A stretch of DNA of 64,000 bases from Methylovorus glucosotrophus (GCF_009858335.1 NZ_VMSE01000001.1:248001-312000), one strand, 5' to 3'; shown: positions 28,772-38,577, counted from the first letter of the stretch. The notes: generated by a model not told the origin, from the sequence alone. Numbers and translations: made by a program.

Positions 28772-29701
28772 ATGCAAACCAGATTCCAATTTCATGCCGG
28801 GGAGCGCGCCGTACAGAGGCATGCGGGCCAGGCCTTTATTGCCGATAGAAATGCGGCAATGATTGCAGACACCATACTGGGCGGCGCTCGTCCCTTTATT
28901 GCGGCGCAGTTCATGGTCGTCGCGAGCAGCGTCGCGGCCGATGGTGCGGTGTGGTCTTCCGTGCTGTATGCCGAGCCTGGGTTTGCCAGGGCCGAGGGCG
29001 ATGCTGCCCTTGCCCTGCATATTCCTGTGGATGAGCGGGATATGTCTGACCCATTCTGGACCAATATCGACCATCACCCTGCCGTCGGTCTGCTCTTTAT
29101 CGAGCTTGGCTCGCGCCTGCGCTACCGTATTAACGGCATGATTCAGCACATGCACGATCAAGGGATCGTCATTGGCGTGAACGAAGCCTATCCCAATTGC
29201 CCGAAATACATACAGCGTCGCCATCTGCAGCAATTCGAGAAGGCGGCCGCCCCGCATGAAGTTTTAGTCGGCACGCAGTTGCAGGCAAACATTGCAGCCT
29301 TGGTGCGCAACGCGGACACCATGTTTGTGGCCACTCATTATGCCGAGACCGGGGCGGATGCCTCGCATCGTGGCGGCAACCCAGGCTTTGTGCAGATCAT
29401 CAACGACAGTACCCTGCGCATCCCGGATTACCACGGCAACAGCATGTTCAATACCTTGGGCAATATGGAGATCGATGCACGCACTGGAGTATGCATTCCT
29501 GACTTTGCCGGGCAGCAGCTATTGCAGCTCAGCGGAAAATCCCGTCTGTTATGGGATCAGGACGATCCCCATAATCTGAGCGGTGGCACCGGGCGCTTCT
29601 GGGAGTTCGACATAGCGCAGTGGATATTGCGCAAGGTACCGCAGCATCTGGAATGGGAGTATCTCGACGCTTCTCCATTCAATTTGCCGGTAGAGGCCTG
29701 A
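28772..29701 (+). CDS. Pyridoxamine 5'-phosphate oxidase-family flavin-binding protein
   Basis: 309 residues with a PNPOx split-barrel in the C-terminal half: VLVGTQLQANIAALVRNADT, VQIINDSTLRIPDYHGNSMF and NTLGNMEIDARTGVCIPDF follow the family pattern. The stretch VNEAYPNCPKYIQRR in the middle is shared by a known two-barrel subgroup. Such proteins bind FMN or F420-like flavins and reduce or oxidise small molecules, not necessarily pyridoxamine phosphate. It is divergent from the LysR gene, which probably controls it. A second PNPOx protein occurs at 53203-53859. Confidence 0.85.
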   Translation: MQTRFQFHAGERAVQRHAGQAFIADRNAAMIADTILGGARPFIAAQFMVVASSVAADGAVWSSVLYAEPGFARAEGDAALALHIPVDERDMSDPFWTNIDHHPAVGLLFIELGSRLRYRINGMIQHMHDQGIVIGVNEAYPNCPKYIQRRHLQQFEKAAAPHEVLVGTQLQANIAALVRNADTMFVATHYAETGADASHRGGNPGFVQIINDSTLRIPDYHGNSMFNTLGNMEIDARTGVCIPDFAGQQLLQLSGKSRLLWDQDDPHNLSGGTGRFWEFDIAQWILRKVPQHLEWEYLDASPFNLPVEA

Positions 29702-29732
29702 CGCCAGGTCAATATGTCGAGTGCATGGCCAG

Positions 29733-30500
29733 CTAGCGATAAAACATGGAGGGCGATACTCCAAAGTGCCGTTTAAACAGGGCGGCATAGGCACTTTGGC
29801 TGGTATAACCATGTTCCAGCGCGACCTGGATAATAGAGGCTCCCTCAGCAAGCCGCTCTAGCGAGCGCAATAGTCTTGCTAGCTGTCGCCACTGCGCAAA
29901 GGTAATGCCCGTGCTGCTACGGAACCGCCGGTGAAATGTGCGCACGCTCATGGCAAGCTTGCCCGACCATACGGCTATCTGTGTTTGATCATCGGGCGTG
30001 TCATAGATATGGTGACAAAGAGCAGCCAGCCTGGCATCGGTAGGCCAGGGAATATGAAATGGCAGCACGGGTAGCGCTTGCAACTCGTCCAGCAAGAAAC
30101 GCATCAATCGGCCATTCCTGCTTTCCGTTTCATATTCCAGAGGCACCGAAGTGGCGGCCAGTATCAGCTCGCGCAACAGAGGCGAAACGGCCACTACCGC
30201 GTTACCTTGAGGCAATTCAGGGACGGCATCGGGATTTACAAACAAGGTGCGCATGCATACATCCCCGCGCATGCGGACCGTATGCTCAACATGGGCTTGC
30301 AGCCAGACGCCCCGGCTGGGCGGAACCACCCAGCGTCCGGTGCTGGTTTCAATAATCATCACCCCCTGAGTGGCATAGAGAAACTGCGCTCGCCGATGCG
30401 TGTGAGGCTGAATGAAATGGCGATCCGGATAGTCCTCTGCCATTGCGGTCACCGGCATCGTGGCATGTTCATAAGGAAGGTGTGAATCGACTGCCCGCAT
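29733..30500 (-). CDS. AraC-family transcriptional regulator with cupin sensor
   Basis: 255 residues. An N-terminal cupin (about 25-90; HFIQPHTHRRAQFLYATQGV) is joined to two AraC helix-turn-helix motifs, MSVRTFHRRFRSSTGITFAQ and IIQVALEHGYTSQSAYAALF, ending KRHFGVSPSMFYR. The layout matches the NimR/YeaM subgroup, which usually controls an adjacent exporter. The divergent neighbour 100 bases away is an EamA-type exporter, in line with that. Confidence 0.93.
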   Translation of the reverse strand: MRAVDSHLPYEHATMPVTAMAEDYPDRHFIQPHTHRRAQFLYATQGVMIIETSTGRWVVPPSRGVWLQAHVEHTVRMRGDVCMRTLFVNPDAVPELPQGNAVVAVSPLLRELILAATSVPLEYETESRNGRLMRFLLDELQALPVLPFHIPWPTDARLAALCHHIYDTPDDQTQIAVWSGKLAMSVRTFHRRFRSSTGITFAQWRQLARLLRSLERLAEGASIIQVALEHGYTSQSAYAALFKRHFGVSPSMFYR

Positions 30501-30601
30501 ACGGTTGTCACTTTCAAGATAATGCTTGGCATATTATCGTGAGACCGCCGCTGGTGCGAGCTTCATCATGCAAGTCCTTCTCGTTTGCATGGATGATTAA
30601 A

Positions 30602-31483
30602 ATGAAACTCTGGATATACCCCCTGCTGACCATCATGCTGTGGGCTGGCAATGTGATTGTGTCGAAATTGGCCTCAGGGATCATTGCACCACCTGCTATT
30701 ACCGCTTACCGCCTGCTGGTGGCGATCAGCCTGATGAGCTTGTTCGTCGCCCTGCCGGTATGGCGAAATCGCCGGATCATTATTCCTCTGCTGCCCAAGC
30801 TGGTGGTGCTGGGATTTTTGAGCATGGCGTTTTATCAATGCTTGTCATATTGGGCTGCAGATACTTCGACCGCCACCAGTATGGCGATCATCACGGCCAT
30901 GACGCCACTGGCGACCTTGCTTGCAAGCAGCCTGCTGTTAAGGGATCCGCCTTCTGCCGAGATGTTGCTTGGGGCAGGGATAGCCTTTTTTGGCACCACA
31001 TATCTCATCAGTGCTGGCTCCCCGTCGACCTTGTGGCATGGACACTGGCGTATGGGTGATCTGCTGATGCTGGGAGCAGTGACCAGCTATGCGGTATACA
31101 GCGTGCTTTTAAAGTACTGGAAGCTGCCTCTGCCGGCTTGGCAATCCACTTACATGCAGGCGCTATCCGCGCTGGTATTCATGGTTCCCATGCTGCTGCG
31201 TGTGCCGGCGGACCAGGCCCGGCTGAATGCACAATCAATTCCACTGATTTTGTATGCAGGCGTGCTGGCTTCGGTATTGCTGCCCTATTTCTGGATTAAG
31301 GGTATCGAAGCACTGGGACCCAATCGCTGCAGCATGATGATGAATCTGCTGCCCATCTTTACTGCAATATTGGCGATGCTGATGTTAAATGAACATCTTG
31401 CTGGTTATCACCTCATCGGTGGCGCGCTGGTTATCCTCGGCGTGATGTTGCCACAGCTGCGTCGATTCTGGTCCAGGGGGTAA
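30602..31483 (+). CDS. EamA/DMT-family membrane exporter
   Basis: About 293 residues with ten predicted membrane helices in two EamA repeats (about 5-140 and 150-285). Characteristic parts are LLTIMLWAGNVIVSKLASG at the start and YFWIKGIEALGPNRCSMMMN in the second repeat. The ATG at 30602 is chosen; another ATG lies 9 bases upstream, and a longer frame to 30443 would add a non-hydrophobic, improbable tail. Relatives export amino acids and other metabolites. It is divergent from an AraC regulator. Confidence 0.92.
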   Translation: MKLWIYPLLTIMLWAGNVIVSKLASGIIAPPAITAYRLLVAISLMSLFVALPVWRNRRIIIPLLPKLVVLGFLSMAFYQCLSYWAADTSTATSMAIITAMTPLATLLASSLLLRDPPSAEMLLGAGIAFFGTTYLISAGSPSTLWHGHWRMGDLLMLGAVTSYAVYSVLLKYWKLPLPAWQSTYMQALSALVFMVPMLLRVPADQARLNAQSIPLILYAGVLASVLLPYFWIKGIEALGPNRCSMMMNLLPIFTAILAMLMLNEHLAGYHLIGGALVILGVMLPQLRRFWSRG

Positions 31484-31532
31484 ACCTGAAGGCGCTGCAT
31501 TCGAAGACCATCCAGGAATTGTCTCGATGACA

Positions 31533-32303
31533 TTACAGCGCGCCTTCAATATAACGCTTGCTCCACGCCGAGATCATCTCGGCGATAAATTCCGCATCCA
31601 CTTTGTTCGTCACCAGGTGATCCGCCTCCCCCAGCGAAATAAAGCTCTTGGGGTGGGCGGCAGCCTGAAACAATGCGGTGGCATGGCCTATCGGCACCGT
31701 CTTGTCAGCGGGGGCATGCATGATCAGCAACGGCTTTTGCAGCCGCCTCACCTGCAGCAGCACCTGTTGCTCCTGTACGTCATTCAGAAACTGTTTTCTG
31801 ATATGAAAAATACGCCCTTCCAGATTCACATCGGCGGCGCCTTCACGTTCGATCACCTGCAGGCTGGGGGCGCCAATCAGCTCAAGCATATGGCGCGGAT
31901 CGCTAGGCGAACCTATGGTGACATAGCCCCTGGCTTCAGGCAGCCGCGATGACGCGGCGAGCACGGCGGTGCCGCCCAGGCTATGGCCAATAACCAGATC
32001 AGGTGCCTTGTAATGAGCACGCAGCCAGTCGGCGGCATCCGCCACATCCTGGATGTTGGATGAGAAATTGGTGTCGGCAAACTCGCCTTCGCTGGCGCCT
32101 ATGCCGGCAAAGTCAAAGCGCAATACGGCAAATCCCTGCGCGACCAGCCCTCTGGAGATACGGCTGGCGGCCAACACATCCTTGCCGCAGGTAAAACAAT
32201 GGGCAAAAAGTACGGTAGCCCGATAAGTATCATCAGGGAGATCGAGCCGCGCAGCGAGTGAAATGCCACTGCTGGCGGGTATTTGTATGGGGATGGTTTT
32301 CAT
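31533..32303 (-). CDS. Alpha/beta hydrolase (serine aminopeptidase/dienelactone hydrolase-like)
   Basis: About 256 residues from the ATG at 32303, which has AGGAGAA 5 bases upstream. The fold is visible in VLFAHCFTCGKDVLAASRIS, FDFAGIGASEG, the nucleophile elbow VIGHSLGGTA with catalytic serine near residue 110, and LLIMHAPADKTVP and LGEADHLV carrying the acid and histidine. It is cytosolic. It is 69 bases downstream of the AhpD-like gene on the same strand, so the two form an operon divergent from an AraC regulator. Confidence 0.9.
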   Translation of the reverse strand: MKTIPIQIPASSGISLAARLDLPDDTYRATVLFAHCFTCGKDVLAASRISRGLVAQGFAVLRFDFAGIGASEGEFADTNFSSNIQDVADAADWLRAHYKAPDLVIGHSLGGTAVLAASSRLPEARGYVTIGSPSDPRHMLELIGAPSLQVIEREGAADVNLEGRIFHIRKQFLNDVQEQQVLLQVRRLQKPLLIMHAPADKTVPIGHATALFQAAAHPKSFISLGEADHLVTNKVDAEFIAEMISAWSKRYIEGAL

Positions 32304-32372
32304 GCTTTTCTCCTGCGCTTTTGGCCGACCGGACAGCGCCGGTCGGGTAATCAGGCGCATCGCGTTACATGC

Positions 32373-32906
32373 TCACAGTGGTACAACTGGAAAGTCGATA
32401 TCCGTCGCCGCAATGTGGTTGGTGTAATTGGTCAATGTATTCAGGGCCACATGCGCGAGGACCTCAATGATCAGCGCATCGCTCAGACCTTCGGCCTTGG
32501 CGGCGTTGAATTCCTCATCGCTGAGCACGCCACGTTGCTCTACAACCTTGACCGCAAACCGGGCCAGCGCATCGTTCAAGGGCTCAGCCGAGCTGCCGTT
32601 TCTTGCATTCTTGATCGCCTCGGGGTTCAGGCCTGCACCCTTGGCGAGCAGCGAGTGGGCGGAAAGGCAATATTGGCATTGATTGGTTTGCCCAATCGCC
32701 AGAGCCAATACCTCGCGCTGTGCTGCCGTCAGCTGGCCTTTGGTCAATGCGGTGGAAAATGCCAGGTAGGCATCCAGCACAGCGGGCGACTGAGCAAAGG
32801 TTGCGTAAAGATTGGGTACCATGCCGATCTTGGCCTTTACCGTATTGAATGTGGTTGCCAGTGGATCGGTGGCTTCGTTGCGGTTTACTGCGGGAATACG
32901 TGCCAT
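32373..32906 (-). CDS. Carboxymuconolactone decarboxylase-family (AhpD-like) protein
   Basis: About 177 residues from the ATG at 32906, which has AAAGGAG 8 bases upstream. The AhpD core is clear: LAIGQTNQCQYCLSAHSLLA contains the redox CxxC and the downstream histidine of alkylhydroperoxidase D-like proteins. Family members reduce peroxides or act as small carbon-ring decarboxylases; the CxxC points to the former. It lies in an operon with the alpha/beta hydrolase and next to a divergent AraC regulator that may respond to a toxic organic compound. Confidence 0.9.
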   Translation of the reverse strand: MARIPAVNRNEATDPLATTFNTVKAKIGMVPNLYATFAQSPAVLDAYLAFSTALTKGQLTAAQREVLALAIGQTNQCQYCLSAHSLLAKGAGLNPEAIKNARNGSSAEPLNDALARFAVKVVEQRGVLSDEEFNAAKAEGLSDALIIEVLAHVALNTLTNYTNHIAATDIDFPVVPL

Positions 32907-33011
32907 GATGAATCTCCTTTTGGGTAATGGTGGGTGCGCTTTGTGCGCTGGAGACATCATGCGATACTCATGAATACAATTGGTATCGACTATTTGACCG
33001 AAAGTATCGCT

Positions 33012-33830
33012 ATGGATCAGCTCGCGCCTTTATTAAGGCAAATCACCTTTTCCGCCCAATCTTTTCACAGCGGCGAGCTATGCCAGCTGGTGGCGTTTGA
33101 TGAAAACGCCGGCTATATACACATCGTCCGGTCCGGCAAGGTCACCATGACCGTGCGCAATGGCCCGCCGCAATCCATCACCCAACCCAGCGTTATTTTC
33201 TTCCCCCGAACCTGTCCGCACGCGCTGGTGCCTGAGGGCGAAAACGCAGAGCTGCTCTGTGCCTATGTAGACCTGGGTGCCAAGGTAGGCAGCCCGCTGG
33301 CGCTCTCCCTGCCCGAGGCCATCGTGCTGCCCATGGATGACATGAGCCTGGTCAAACCCACCCTGGAGTTGCTATTCCGCGAAGCCTTGCAAGAGAGTTT
33401 TGGCCGGCAGGCAGCCCTCGACCGATTGATTGAATATTTCCTGATTCAGATGCTGCGGCATGTGCTGGCCATGGGTCAGCTCAATGGCGGCATTTTCGCC
33501 GCCCTGGCCGATTCCAGACTGAAACACGCCGTCAACGCCATGCACGAGCGCCCCGGTCATCCCTGGAGCCTGGATGAACTGGCTGATATGGCCGGCATGT
33601 CGCGCGCCCGCTTTGCCGTGAATTTTCGCGAGACCGTGGGGGTGACGCCGCTGGATTACCTCACCAACTGGCGCATGTCCGTCGCCCAGAGCATGCTGAA
33701 AAGCGGACGCCCCATCAAATCTGTCGCGGCTGCGGTGGGCTACCAGAGCCAGGCTGCGCTGGCCCGTGTGTTTGCCAAACGCCTCGGGCAGGCGCCGACA
33801 GAATGGTTGAAGCAGGTGGAGGTTTCGTGA
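33012..33830 (+). CDS. AraC-family transcriptional regulator (cupin_6 sensor)
   Basis: About 272 residues from MDQLAPLLRQ at 33012, the usual N terminus of this subgroup; ATGs further upstream would overlap the divergent gene's leader. A cupin_6 domain (about 1-170; GYIHIVRSGKVTMTV) precedes two helix-turn-helix motifs, LDELADMAGMSRARFAVNFR and IKSVAAAVGYQSQAALARVF. Regulators of this class commonly sit opposite the oxidoreductase or hydrolase genes they control, here the AhpD-like gene 105 bases away. Confidence 0.92.
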   Translation: MDQLAPLLRQITFSAQSFHSGELCQLVAFDENAGYIHIVRSGKVTMTVRNGPPQSITQPSVIFFPRTCPHALVPEGENAELLCAYVDLGAKVGSPLALSLPEAIVLPMDDMSLVKPTLELLFREALQESFGRQAALDRLIEYFLIQMLRHVLAMGQLNGGIFAALADSRLKHAVNAMHERPGHPWSLDELADMAGMSRARFAVNFRETVGVTPLDYLTNWRMSVAQSMLKSGRPIKSVAAAVGYQSQAALARVFAKRLGQAPTEWLKQVEVS

Positions 33831-33944
33831 AGCCAGGCAGGCTATTCAACATGCGTTTGTTGCAGGCAAGTAAGCCTGCATTGGCCTTATCTCTGCGCCA
33901 GACCTATAATTTTGTTCAATCAACACGGACTTAAAAATTAAAAA

Positions 33945-35705
33945 ATGAACCGGATATTGCTGCTGATAGGCGCCCTGCAGGGATGGGCATTGTGGGGATT
34001 GTGGAAAGCGCGGGAGGTGAAAGTCTGGCCTTCAATGGATCCCATAAGCGAGCGGATGCTGTTGTATGTGAGCCTCGCCTTGCCATTTGCCTATTACCTC
34101 TCTGAAAACCTCACCCTGCCAGACAATCGTCGACGGACCGCCCTGCTGCTGGGCATAGGGCTATTGTTCGCAGGGCTGGGCGCCTACAGTGGCTGGGCAG
34201 ACTATACACATATAGATGCCTTGGGAAGTGAATGGAATTTTCCACCCGCACGGCCTTCTGATTTGTTTGCTGCGGCGATACTGGGCTTCATCCTGATCCC
34301 TGTCATTGCTCATTACGAGGGCGGCCGGGCACGCTGGTCTTATCACGCGTTGTTTGAGACCGCCTGGCGCAATGGCTTGATGTTTTCCTATGCTGCCCTG
34401 CTGACGGGGGTGTTCTGGGTGGTGCTGTTTGCAGGCTCCATGCTTATGAAAAGCATAGGGCTCAATTTTGTAGAGGATCTGATAAAGAAATCCATCTTCG
34501 CTATCCCGGTTACCGGTATTGCCTTCGCCGCCGCATGCGCGTTGACCCTGGCCAAGACGGATTGGATCATTACTCTGCGCCGTTTCTGCCTTTCGGTATT
34601 TGCCTGGTTGCTGCCACTCTTGCTGATGTTCAGCCTGATGTGGGTGATAGCCTTGCCGTTCACTGGCCTTGCGCCTTTATTCAAAACGGGTAATGCCGCC
34701 TTTATCCTGCTCTGGTTTATTGCCTTGTCGGTAGGTTTTGCCAACGCCGCTTATCAGGAGGGGAATGAGGCGCAACCCTATGGACGACGGCTGAGCCGAT
34801 TAGTGGAGTTTGCCTGGTTAAGCCTCGTCGTGCTGGTGGTGATTGCCTGGCTGGCGATGAAGCAGCGTATTGCCCAATATGGCTGGACGGAGGATCGCGT
34901 CTGGGCAACCTTTATTCTGGTGCTTGCCACGGTGTATACCCTGGGCTATGCCTATTCACTGCGCCGCCGCCGCGGCTGGCTGGGCAATATCGGCAATACC
35001 AACATTGCAACGGCCTTGGTGATGGTTGCGGGGCTTGCGCTACTGTTGAGTCCGATTGCAGATGCCAGGCGCATCGCCGTTAAAAGCCAAATGAACCGCC
35101 TGCTGAATGGTTCTGCAAACAGCATCGACTATAGCTATTTGCGCTGGCAGGCGGGACGTTACGGGCTGGATGCCCTCAAAACACTGGCGGCAGGCATCGC
35201 GCATAAGGATAAAGCCCTTATTGCCACCAAGGCGAGCCAGGCACTGAAGCAGAAAGAACGCTATTCCGCTGTCGATGCTCAGAATACTATTACCCTGGAG
35301 CAGATGCGCCTGCGTTTCAGGGTATTGCCGCAAGGCGAAGTAGCGGATGACGCCTTGCTCAAGACCATCCAGACAGCGACGCGCTGGAATGAGCAGCGTT
35401 GCTTGGAAACCAATGCACAATGCTTCATCTGGATGGTGGATATCAATGGAGATGGAGCAAAAGAAGCGGTAATCGTGCAGGAAAAACCCGCCCCGTGGGT
35501 GGGCGATGCTTATTTCTATCAGGCCTTGCCTTCAGGGCAATATCAGTATGCTGGCCAAGTTAATTTCCGCAAAGCCGGGGATGCTAAACGTGTTGATCAG
35601 GTGTTGAAAGATATCGCGCTAGGCAAGGCCAGGGTGATACCGCCTCGCTTCAATGATATCGAGATAAATGGTCAGCGTTTTAGCGTCATGGAAGAGCAGA
35701 AATGA
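33945..35705 (+). CDS. DUF4153-domain polytopic membrane protein
   Basis: 586 residues. About ten membrane helices fill residues 1-375 and match DUF4153 (for example YAALLTGVFWVVLFAGSMLM). A soluble C-terminal region of about 200 residues, probably periplasmic, includes WMVDINGDGAKEAVIVQE, an EF-hand/VCBS-like calcium-type loop. The gene stands alone between an AraC regulator and the GntR gene. Function is unknown for the family. Confidence 0.85.
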   Translation: MNRILLLIGALQGWALWGLWKAREVKVWPSMDPISERMLLYVSLALPFAYYLSENLTLPDNRRRTALLLGIGLLFAGLGAYSGWADYTHIDALGSEWNFPPARPSDLFAAAILGFILIPVIAHYEGGRARWSYHALFETAWRNGLMFSYAALLTGVFWVVLFAGSMLMKSIGLNFVEDLIKKSIFAIPVTGIAFAAACALTLAKTDWIITLRRFCLSVFAWLLPLLLMFSLMWVIALPFTGLAPLFKTGNAAFILLWFIALSVGFANAAYQEGNEAQPYGRRLSRLVEFAWLSLVVLVVIAWLAMKQRIAQYGWTEDRVWATFILVLATVYTLGYAYSLRRRRGWLGNIGNTNIATALVMVAGLALLLSPIADARRIAVKSQMNRLLNGSANSIDYSYLRWQAGRYGLDALKTLAAGIAHKDKALIATKASQALKQKERYSAVDAQNTITLEQMRLRFRVLPQGEVADDALLKTIQTATRWNEQRCLETNAQCFIWMVDINGDGAKEAVIVQEKPAPWVGDAYFYQALPSGQYQYAGQVNFRKAGDAKRVDQVLKDIALGKARVIPPRFNDIEINGQRFSVMEEQK

Positions 35706-35780
35706 TGGTGGGCTCGCTGAGTGTTGCTAATCAAGCCCGGGCCTGGAGCATCGCAAGCAGGCTATCCGCGAGCGGCATTC

Positions 35781-36533
35781 TCATTTAAGCACGGGCTTGA
35801 AATAGCTGCTCATCACAAACTCATAATGCTGCGGCCGAATGTAGAACACCGAATGGTCGCAGCAGTCTTCATTGGATAAATACGAGAGTCGCCGCATGAC
35901 CAGTAAAGGCATGCCGACGGTGATCTTGAGGCTATCGGCGAGCGGTTTGTCAGCGGCTTGGGCGCTGATGCCTATGTCGGCACGCACCACACGCAAGCCG
36001 GTGAGCGATTCAAGAATGGCGTAGGTGGGTTGCTGCTCGGTTTGCTCCCAGCTGAGGGTTTCCACTTCGACTGGCAAATAGCTTCTGCCCAGGGCAATCG
36101 GCTCGCCGTCGACCACATGCAGGCGTTCCAGCAGCAGGCTTCTTTCCATATTGACGCCCAGTGAGTTACGCACATTGTCCGGCGTGTGGACGATATGGCG
36201 CGAGAGGATGCGCATCTCCGGTTTCAAGCCCTGAATGACCAGCGACTCGTGAAAGCTGCGCAGGGTATCGAGCCCATGGCGTAGTTGTTTGCCGGCGACG
36301 AAGGTCCCTTTGCCCTGCTTGCGCTCGACTACATTTTCTTCCGTGAGTTTATCCAGCGCCAGTCTGACGGTGACGCGGCTAACGGAAAACCGCTGGCACA
36401 AGGCGGCCTCAGAGGGCAGCTTGCCGGAGGGGTCATACACGCCGCGGTTGATCTCCTCATGCAATAGCGATGCTATTTGCAAGTAAAGAGAGGCGGCATT
36501 CTCGCGCGCCAGGGTGGAAGATGACGGTTTCAA
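35781..36533 (-). CDS. GntR-family transcriptional regulator, HutC/PhnF subgroup
   Basis: 250 residues. The winged helix (about 15-80) shows PSEAALCQRFSVSRVTVRLA and KQGKGTFVAG; the UTRA effector-binding domain fills residues 100-245 (LLLERLHVVDGEPIALGRSY). HutC-type regulators bind a small metabolite and lose DNA contact. It is divergent from an ABC importer operon; a palindrome and a direct repeat lie between them, so control of that operon is very likely. The ligand is unknown. Confidence 0.94.
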   Translation of the reverse strand: MKPSSSTLARENAASLYLQIASLLHEEINRGVYDPSGKLPSEAALCQRFSVSRVTVRLALDKLTEENVVERKQGKGTFVAGKQLRHGLDTLRSFHESLVIQGLKPEMRILSRHIVHTPDNVRNSLGVNMERSLLLERLHVVDGEPIALGRSYLPVEVETLSWEQTEQQPTYAILESLTGLRVVRADIGISAQAADKPLADSLKITVGMPLLVMRRLSYLSNEDCCDHSVFYIRPQHYEFVMSSYFKPVLK

Positions 36534-36617
36534 TGTGTTAGTCCCAATTCACTTTGTCGATGATGACGGCAGCATGCAATCCCATTTTTCGCTACTGGAG
36601 ACAGGGGCGGGATAATT

Positions 36618-36635
36618 ACTTATAACAATATAAGT
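36618..36635. promoter_or_regulatory. Candidate GntR operator palindrome
   Basis: ACTTATA-N4-TATAAGT is perfectly symmetric and lies in the A+T-rich divergent region between the GntR gene and the ABC operon, as expected for a HutC-type operator. Confidence 0.6.
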
Positions 36636-36653
36636 TTTTAATATTTTATTCAT

Positions 36654-36672
36654 CTTGTATTAACTTGTATTA
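36654..36672. promoter_or_regulatory. Direct repeat CTTGTATTA x2, 10-bp period
   Basis: CTTGTATTA at 36654-36662 and again at 36664-36672, one helical turn apart, 31 bases before the ABC ATPase start. It may be part of the promoter or a second regulator site. Confidence 0.45.
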
Positions 36673-36702
36673 TTCGGTTGAATTTTACAGGGTTGATCGT
36701 AG

Positions 36703-37533
36703 ATGACAAATCACCACGGCCTCACCGGGGGCCATTCACAGGCTGTGCAACGCCCTGCGGCGGCCTTGTCCGTCGATAGTATCAATTTTTCCTATCCGAA
36801 TGGGCATGAGGTTTTTCGCACGTTTTCCTTACACGCCAAACCGGGCGAGTTCATCGTGCTGCTGGGGCCTTCCGGTTGTGGCAAAACCACGCTGCTCAAT
36901 CTGCTTTCCGGCTTTCAGAAACCGGCCTCGGGAACAATCACGATTAACGGTGCGCCAGTGCGTCCGGAAATGCCCGAGCTGGGCTATGTGTTTCAGTCCC
37001 CGCAGCTCTTCCCTTGGCTGAGTGTGCTGGAAAACGTGCGCTTTGGCCTGCGCATGCAAAACCGCCTCAATGCCAAAGAGCAAACGGAAAAAGCGCTGCA
37101 TTACCTCGCGCTGGTGGGGCTGGATCAGGCTGCCGACAAGCTGCCTTACCAGCTTTCAGGCGGCATGCAGCAGCGCGTGTCGCTCGCCCGTGCGCTGGCG
37201 CTTGAGCCTGCCTTGCTGTTGATGGATGAGCCGTTTGCCGCGCTGGATGCGATTACCCGCAATAACCTCAATGAAGAGACCTTGCGTCTGTGGTCCGAGC
37301 TGGGCCAAACCGTGGTGTTCATTACCCATGATATCGACGAAGCCATCTTTCTGGCGGACCGGGTAGTGGTGCTGGAAATCGCGCCCGGCGGTATTCATAG
37401 CGAGCTGGCGATCGATATTCCGCGTCCGCGCACCAATCTCGACACGCGCAAACTTCCCCGTTTTGTTGAGTACCGCACCGCGCTGATGGAGGAAATCTCA
37501 GACGTGGTCCATGCCAACCTGAGTGTTCTTTAA
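36703..37533 (+). CDS. ABC importer ATPase, nitrate/sulfonate/taurine type (SsuB/TauB-like)
   Basis: 276 residues. Walker A is GPSGCGKTT (about residue 55), the signature LSGGMQQRVSLARAL (about 147), Walker B LLLMDEPFAALD and the switch histidine FITHDIDEA. This ATPase class drives uptake of small organic anions. The binding protein, permease and a PHP-like hydrolase follow in close succession on the same strand. Confidence 0.95.
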   Translation: MTNHHGLTGGHSQAVQRPAAALSVDSINFSYPNGHEVFRTFSLHAKPGEFIVLLGPSGCGKTTLLNLLSGFQKPASGTITINGAPVRPEMPELGYVFQSPQLFPWLSVLENVRFGLRMQNRLNAKEQTEKALHYLALVGLDQAADKLPYQLSGGMQQRVSLARALALEPALLLMDEPFAALDAITRNNLNEETLRLWSELGQTVVFITHDIDEAIFLADRVVVLEIAPGGIHSELAIDIPRPRTNLDTRKLPRFVEYRTALMEEISDVVHANLSVL

Positions 37534-37563
37534 CTTCTTTTCCCGATTAGAAAATACCAAAAA

Positions 37564-38574
37564 ATGATCAAGAAAACCGTGATTACCAGCCTGCTTACGC
37601 TCGCCGTATTATCTCTGTCCACCTTATCCGCCGCCGCGGAGGAAAAGCCCCTGCGCATAGGCTGGGTGTACGCCATGGCAAATGCGCCCGCCGTGATTGC
37701 CGAGAAAAAGGGCTTTTATGCGGCTGAAGGGCTGAATGTCGACAGCAAACCCTTTACGGATGGTCCGCTGCTGCAACAAGCGGTGGCAGCCGGGGATCTG
37801 GATATTGCGTATGTGGGTTCGCCGCCGGTTTACCATTGGTTCTCGCGCGGTCTCAAGAGCAAAATCCTGGCGCAAGTGAATTACGGCCAGGCGGCCGTCA
37901 TTGCCAACGCAAAAAGCCCGATCAACAGCGTGGCAGATCTGCGCAATAAAAAGCTGGCTGGTGTGGCCAAGGGCAGTGGCATGGATGTGCTGCTGCGCGG
38001 TTATGTGCTGAAAGAAAAGGCCAAGCTGGACCCGGATGAGGATCTCACCATCGTGGCGATGCCGCCCGGCAATATGAACGCCGCGCTGGAGCATGGTGAC
38101 GTGGATGCTGCGTTCTCCTGGGAACCCTTTGTCAGCCAATCCCTGTTGCGTGGCACCAGCAAGCTCATTCTGGATGTGAATAAGGACCTGCCGCAGTATC
38201 CCTGGTACGTGATTATCGGCGTTCCCAAAGTATTGCAAGACCGGCCAGACGACGTGGTGAAATTGCTGCGCGCACACCTCAAGGCGATTGCCTTTTTGCA
38301 GTCCCACCCGGAGGAGTCGAATCAGATCATCGCCGAAGCATTCAAGCTGGAGCCAGTGCAGGGCGCGGATGGCAAGACCGTGAAGCCGGAAGATATTGTG
38401 AAAGAGGCGCGCAAGCGCATGGGCTGGTCCTCGCGCCTGGATGCGGCCGATCTGCAGTTTATCCAGCGGCTGATGGATTATTCCTCTTCCCTGGGTTTTA
38501 TCAGCAAGCCGCTCAAGGTTGAGCAGGTGGTCGAGACTTCGTACCTGCAAAAAGCCGAGCAATCGCTGCGGTAA
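37564..38574 (+). CDS. ABC importer periplasmic binding protein, TauA/SsuA/NMT1-like
   Basis: 336 residues with a Sec signal peptide (cleavage near SAAAEEKP). The mature protein follows the TauA/SsuA pattern: LRIGWVYAMANAPAVIAEKK, DIAYVGSPPVYHWFSRG and MNAALEHGDVDAAFSWEPFV. Relatives bind sulfonates, nitrate or thiamine precursors. It lies between ATPase and permease. The ligand cannot be fixed from sequence; the linked DUF3604 enzyme suggests an ester-, sulfate- or phosphate-like compound. Confidence 0.93.
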   Translation: MIKKTVITSLLTLAVLSLSTLSAAAEEKPLRIGWVYAMANAPAVIAEKKGFYAAEGLNVDSKPFTDGPLLQQAVAAGDLDIAYVGSPPVYHWFSRGLKSKILAQVNYGQAAVIANAKSPINSVADLRNKKLAGVAKGSGMDVLLRGYVLKEKAKLDPDEDLTIVAMPPGNMNAALEHGDVDAAFSWEPFVSQSLLRGTSKLILDVNKDLPQYPWYVIIGVPKVLQDRPDDVVKLLRAHLKAIAFLQSHPEESNQIIAEAFKLEPVQGADGKTVKPEDIVKEARKRMGWSSRLDAADLQFIQRLMDYSSSLGFISKPLKVEQVVETSYLQKAEQSLR

Positions 38575-38577
38575 TTG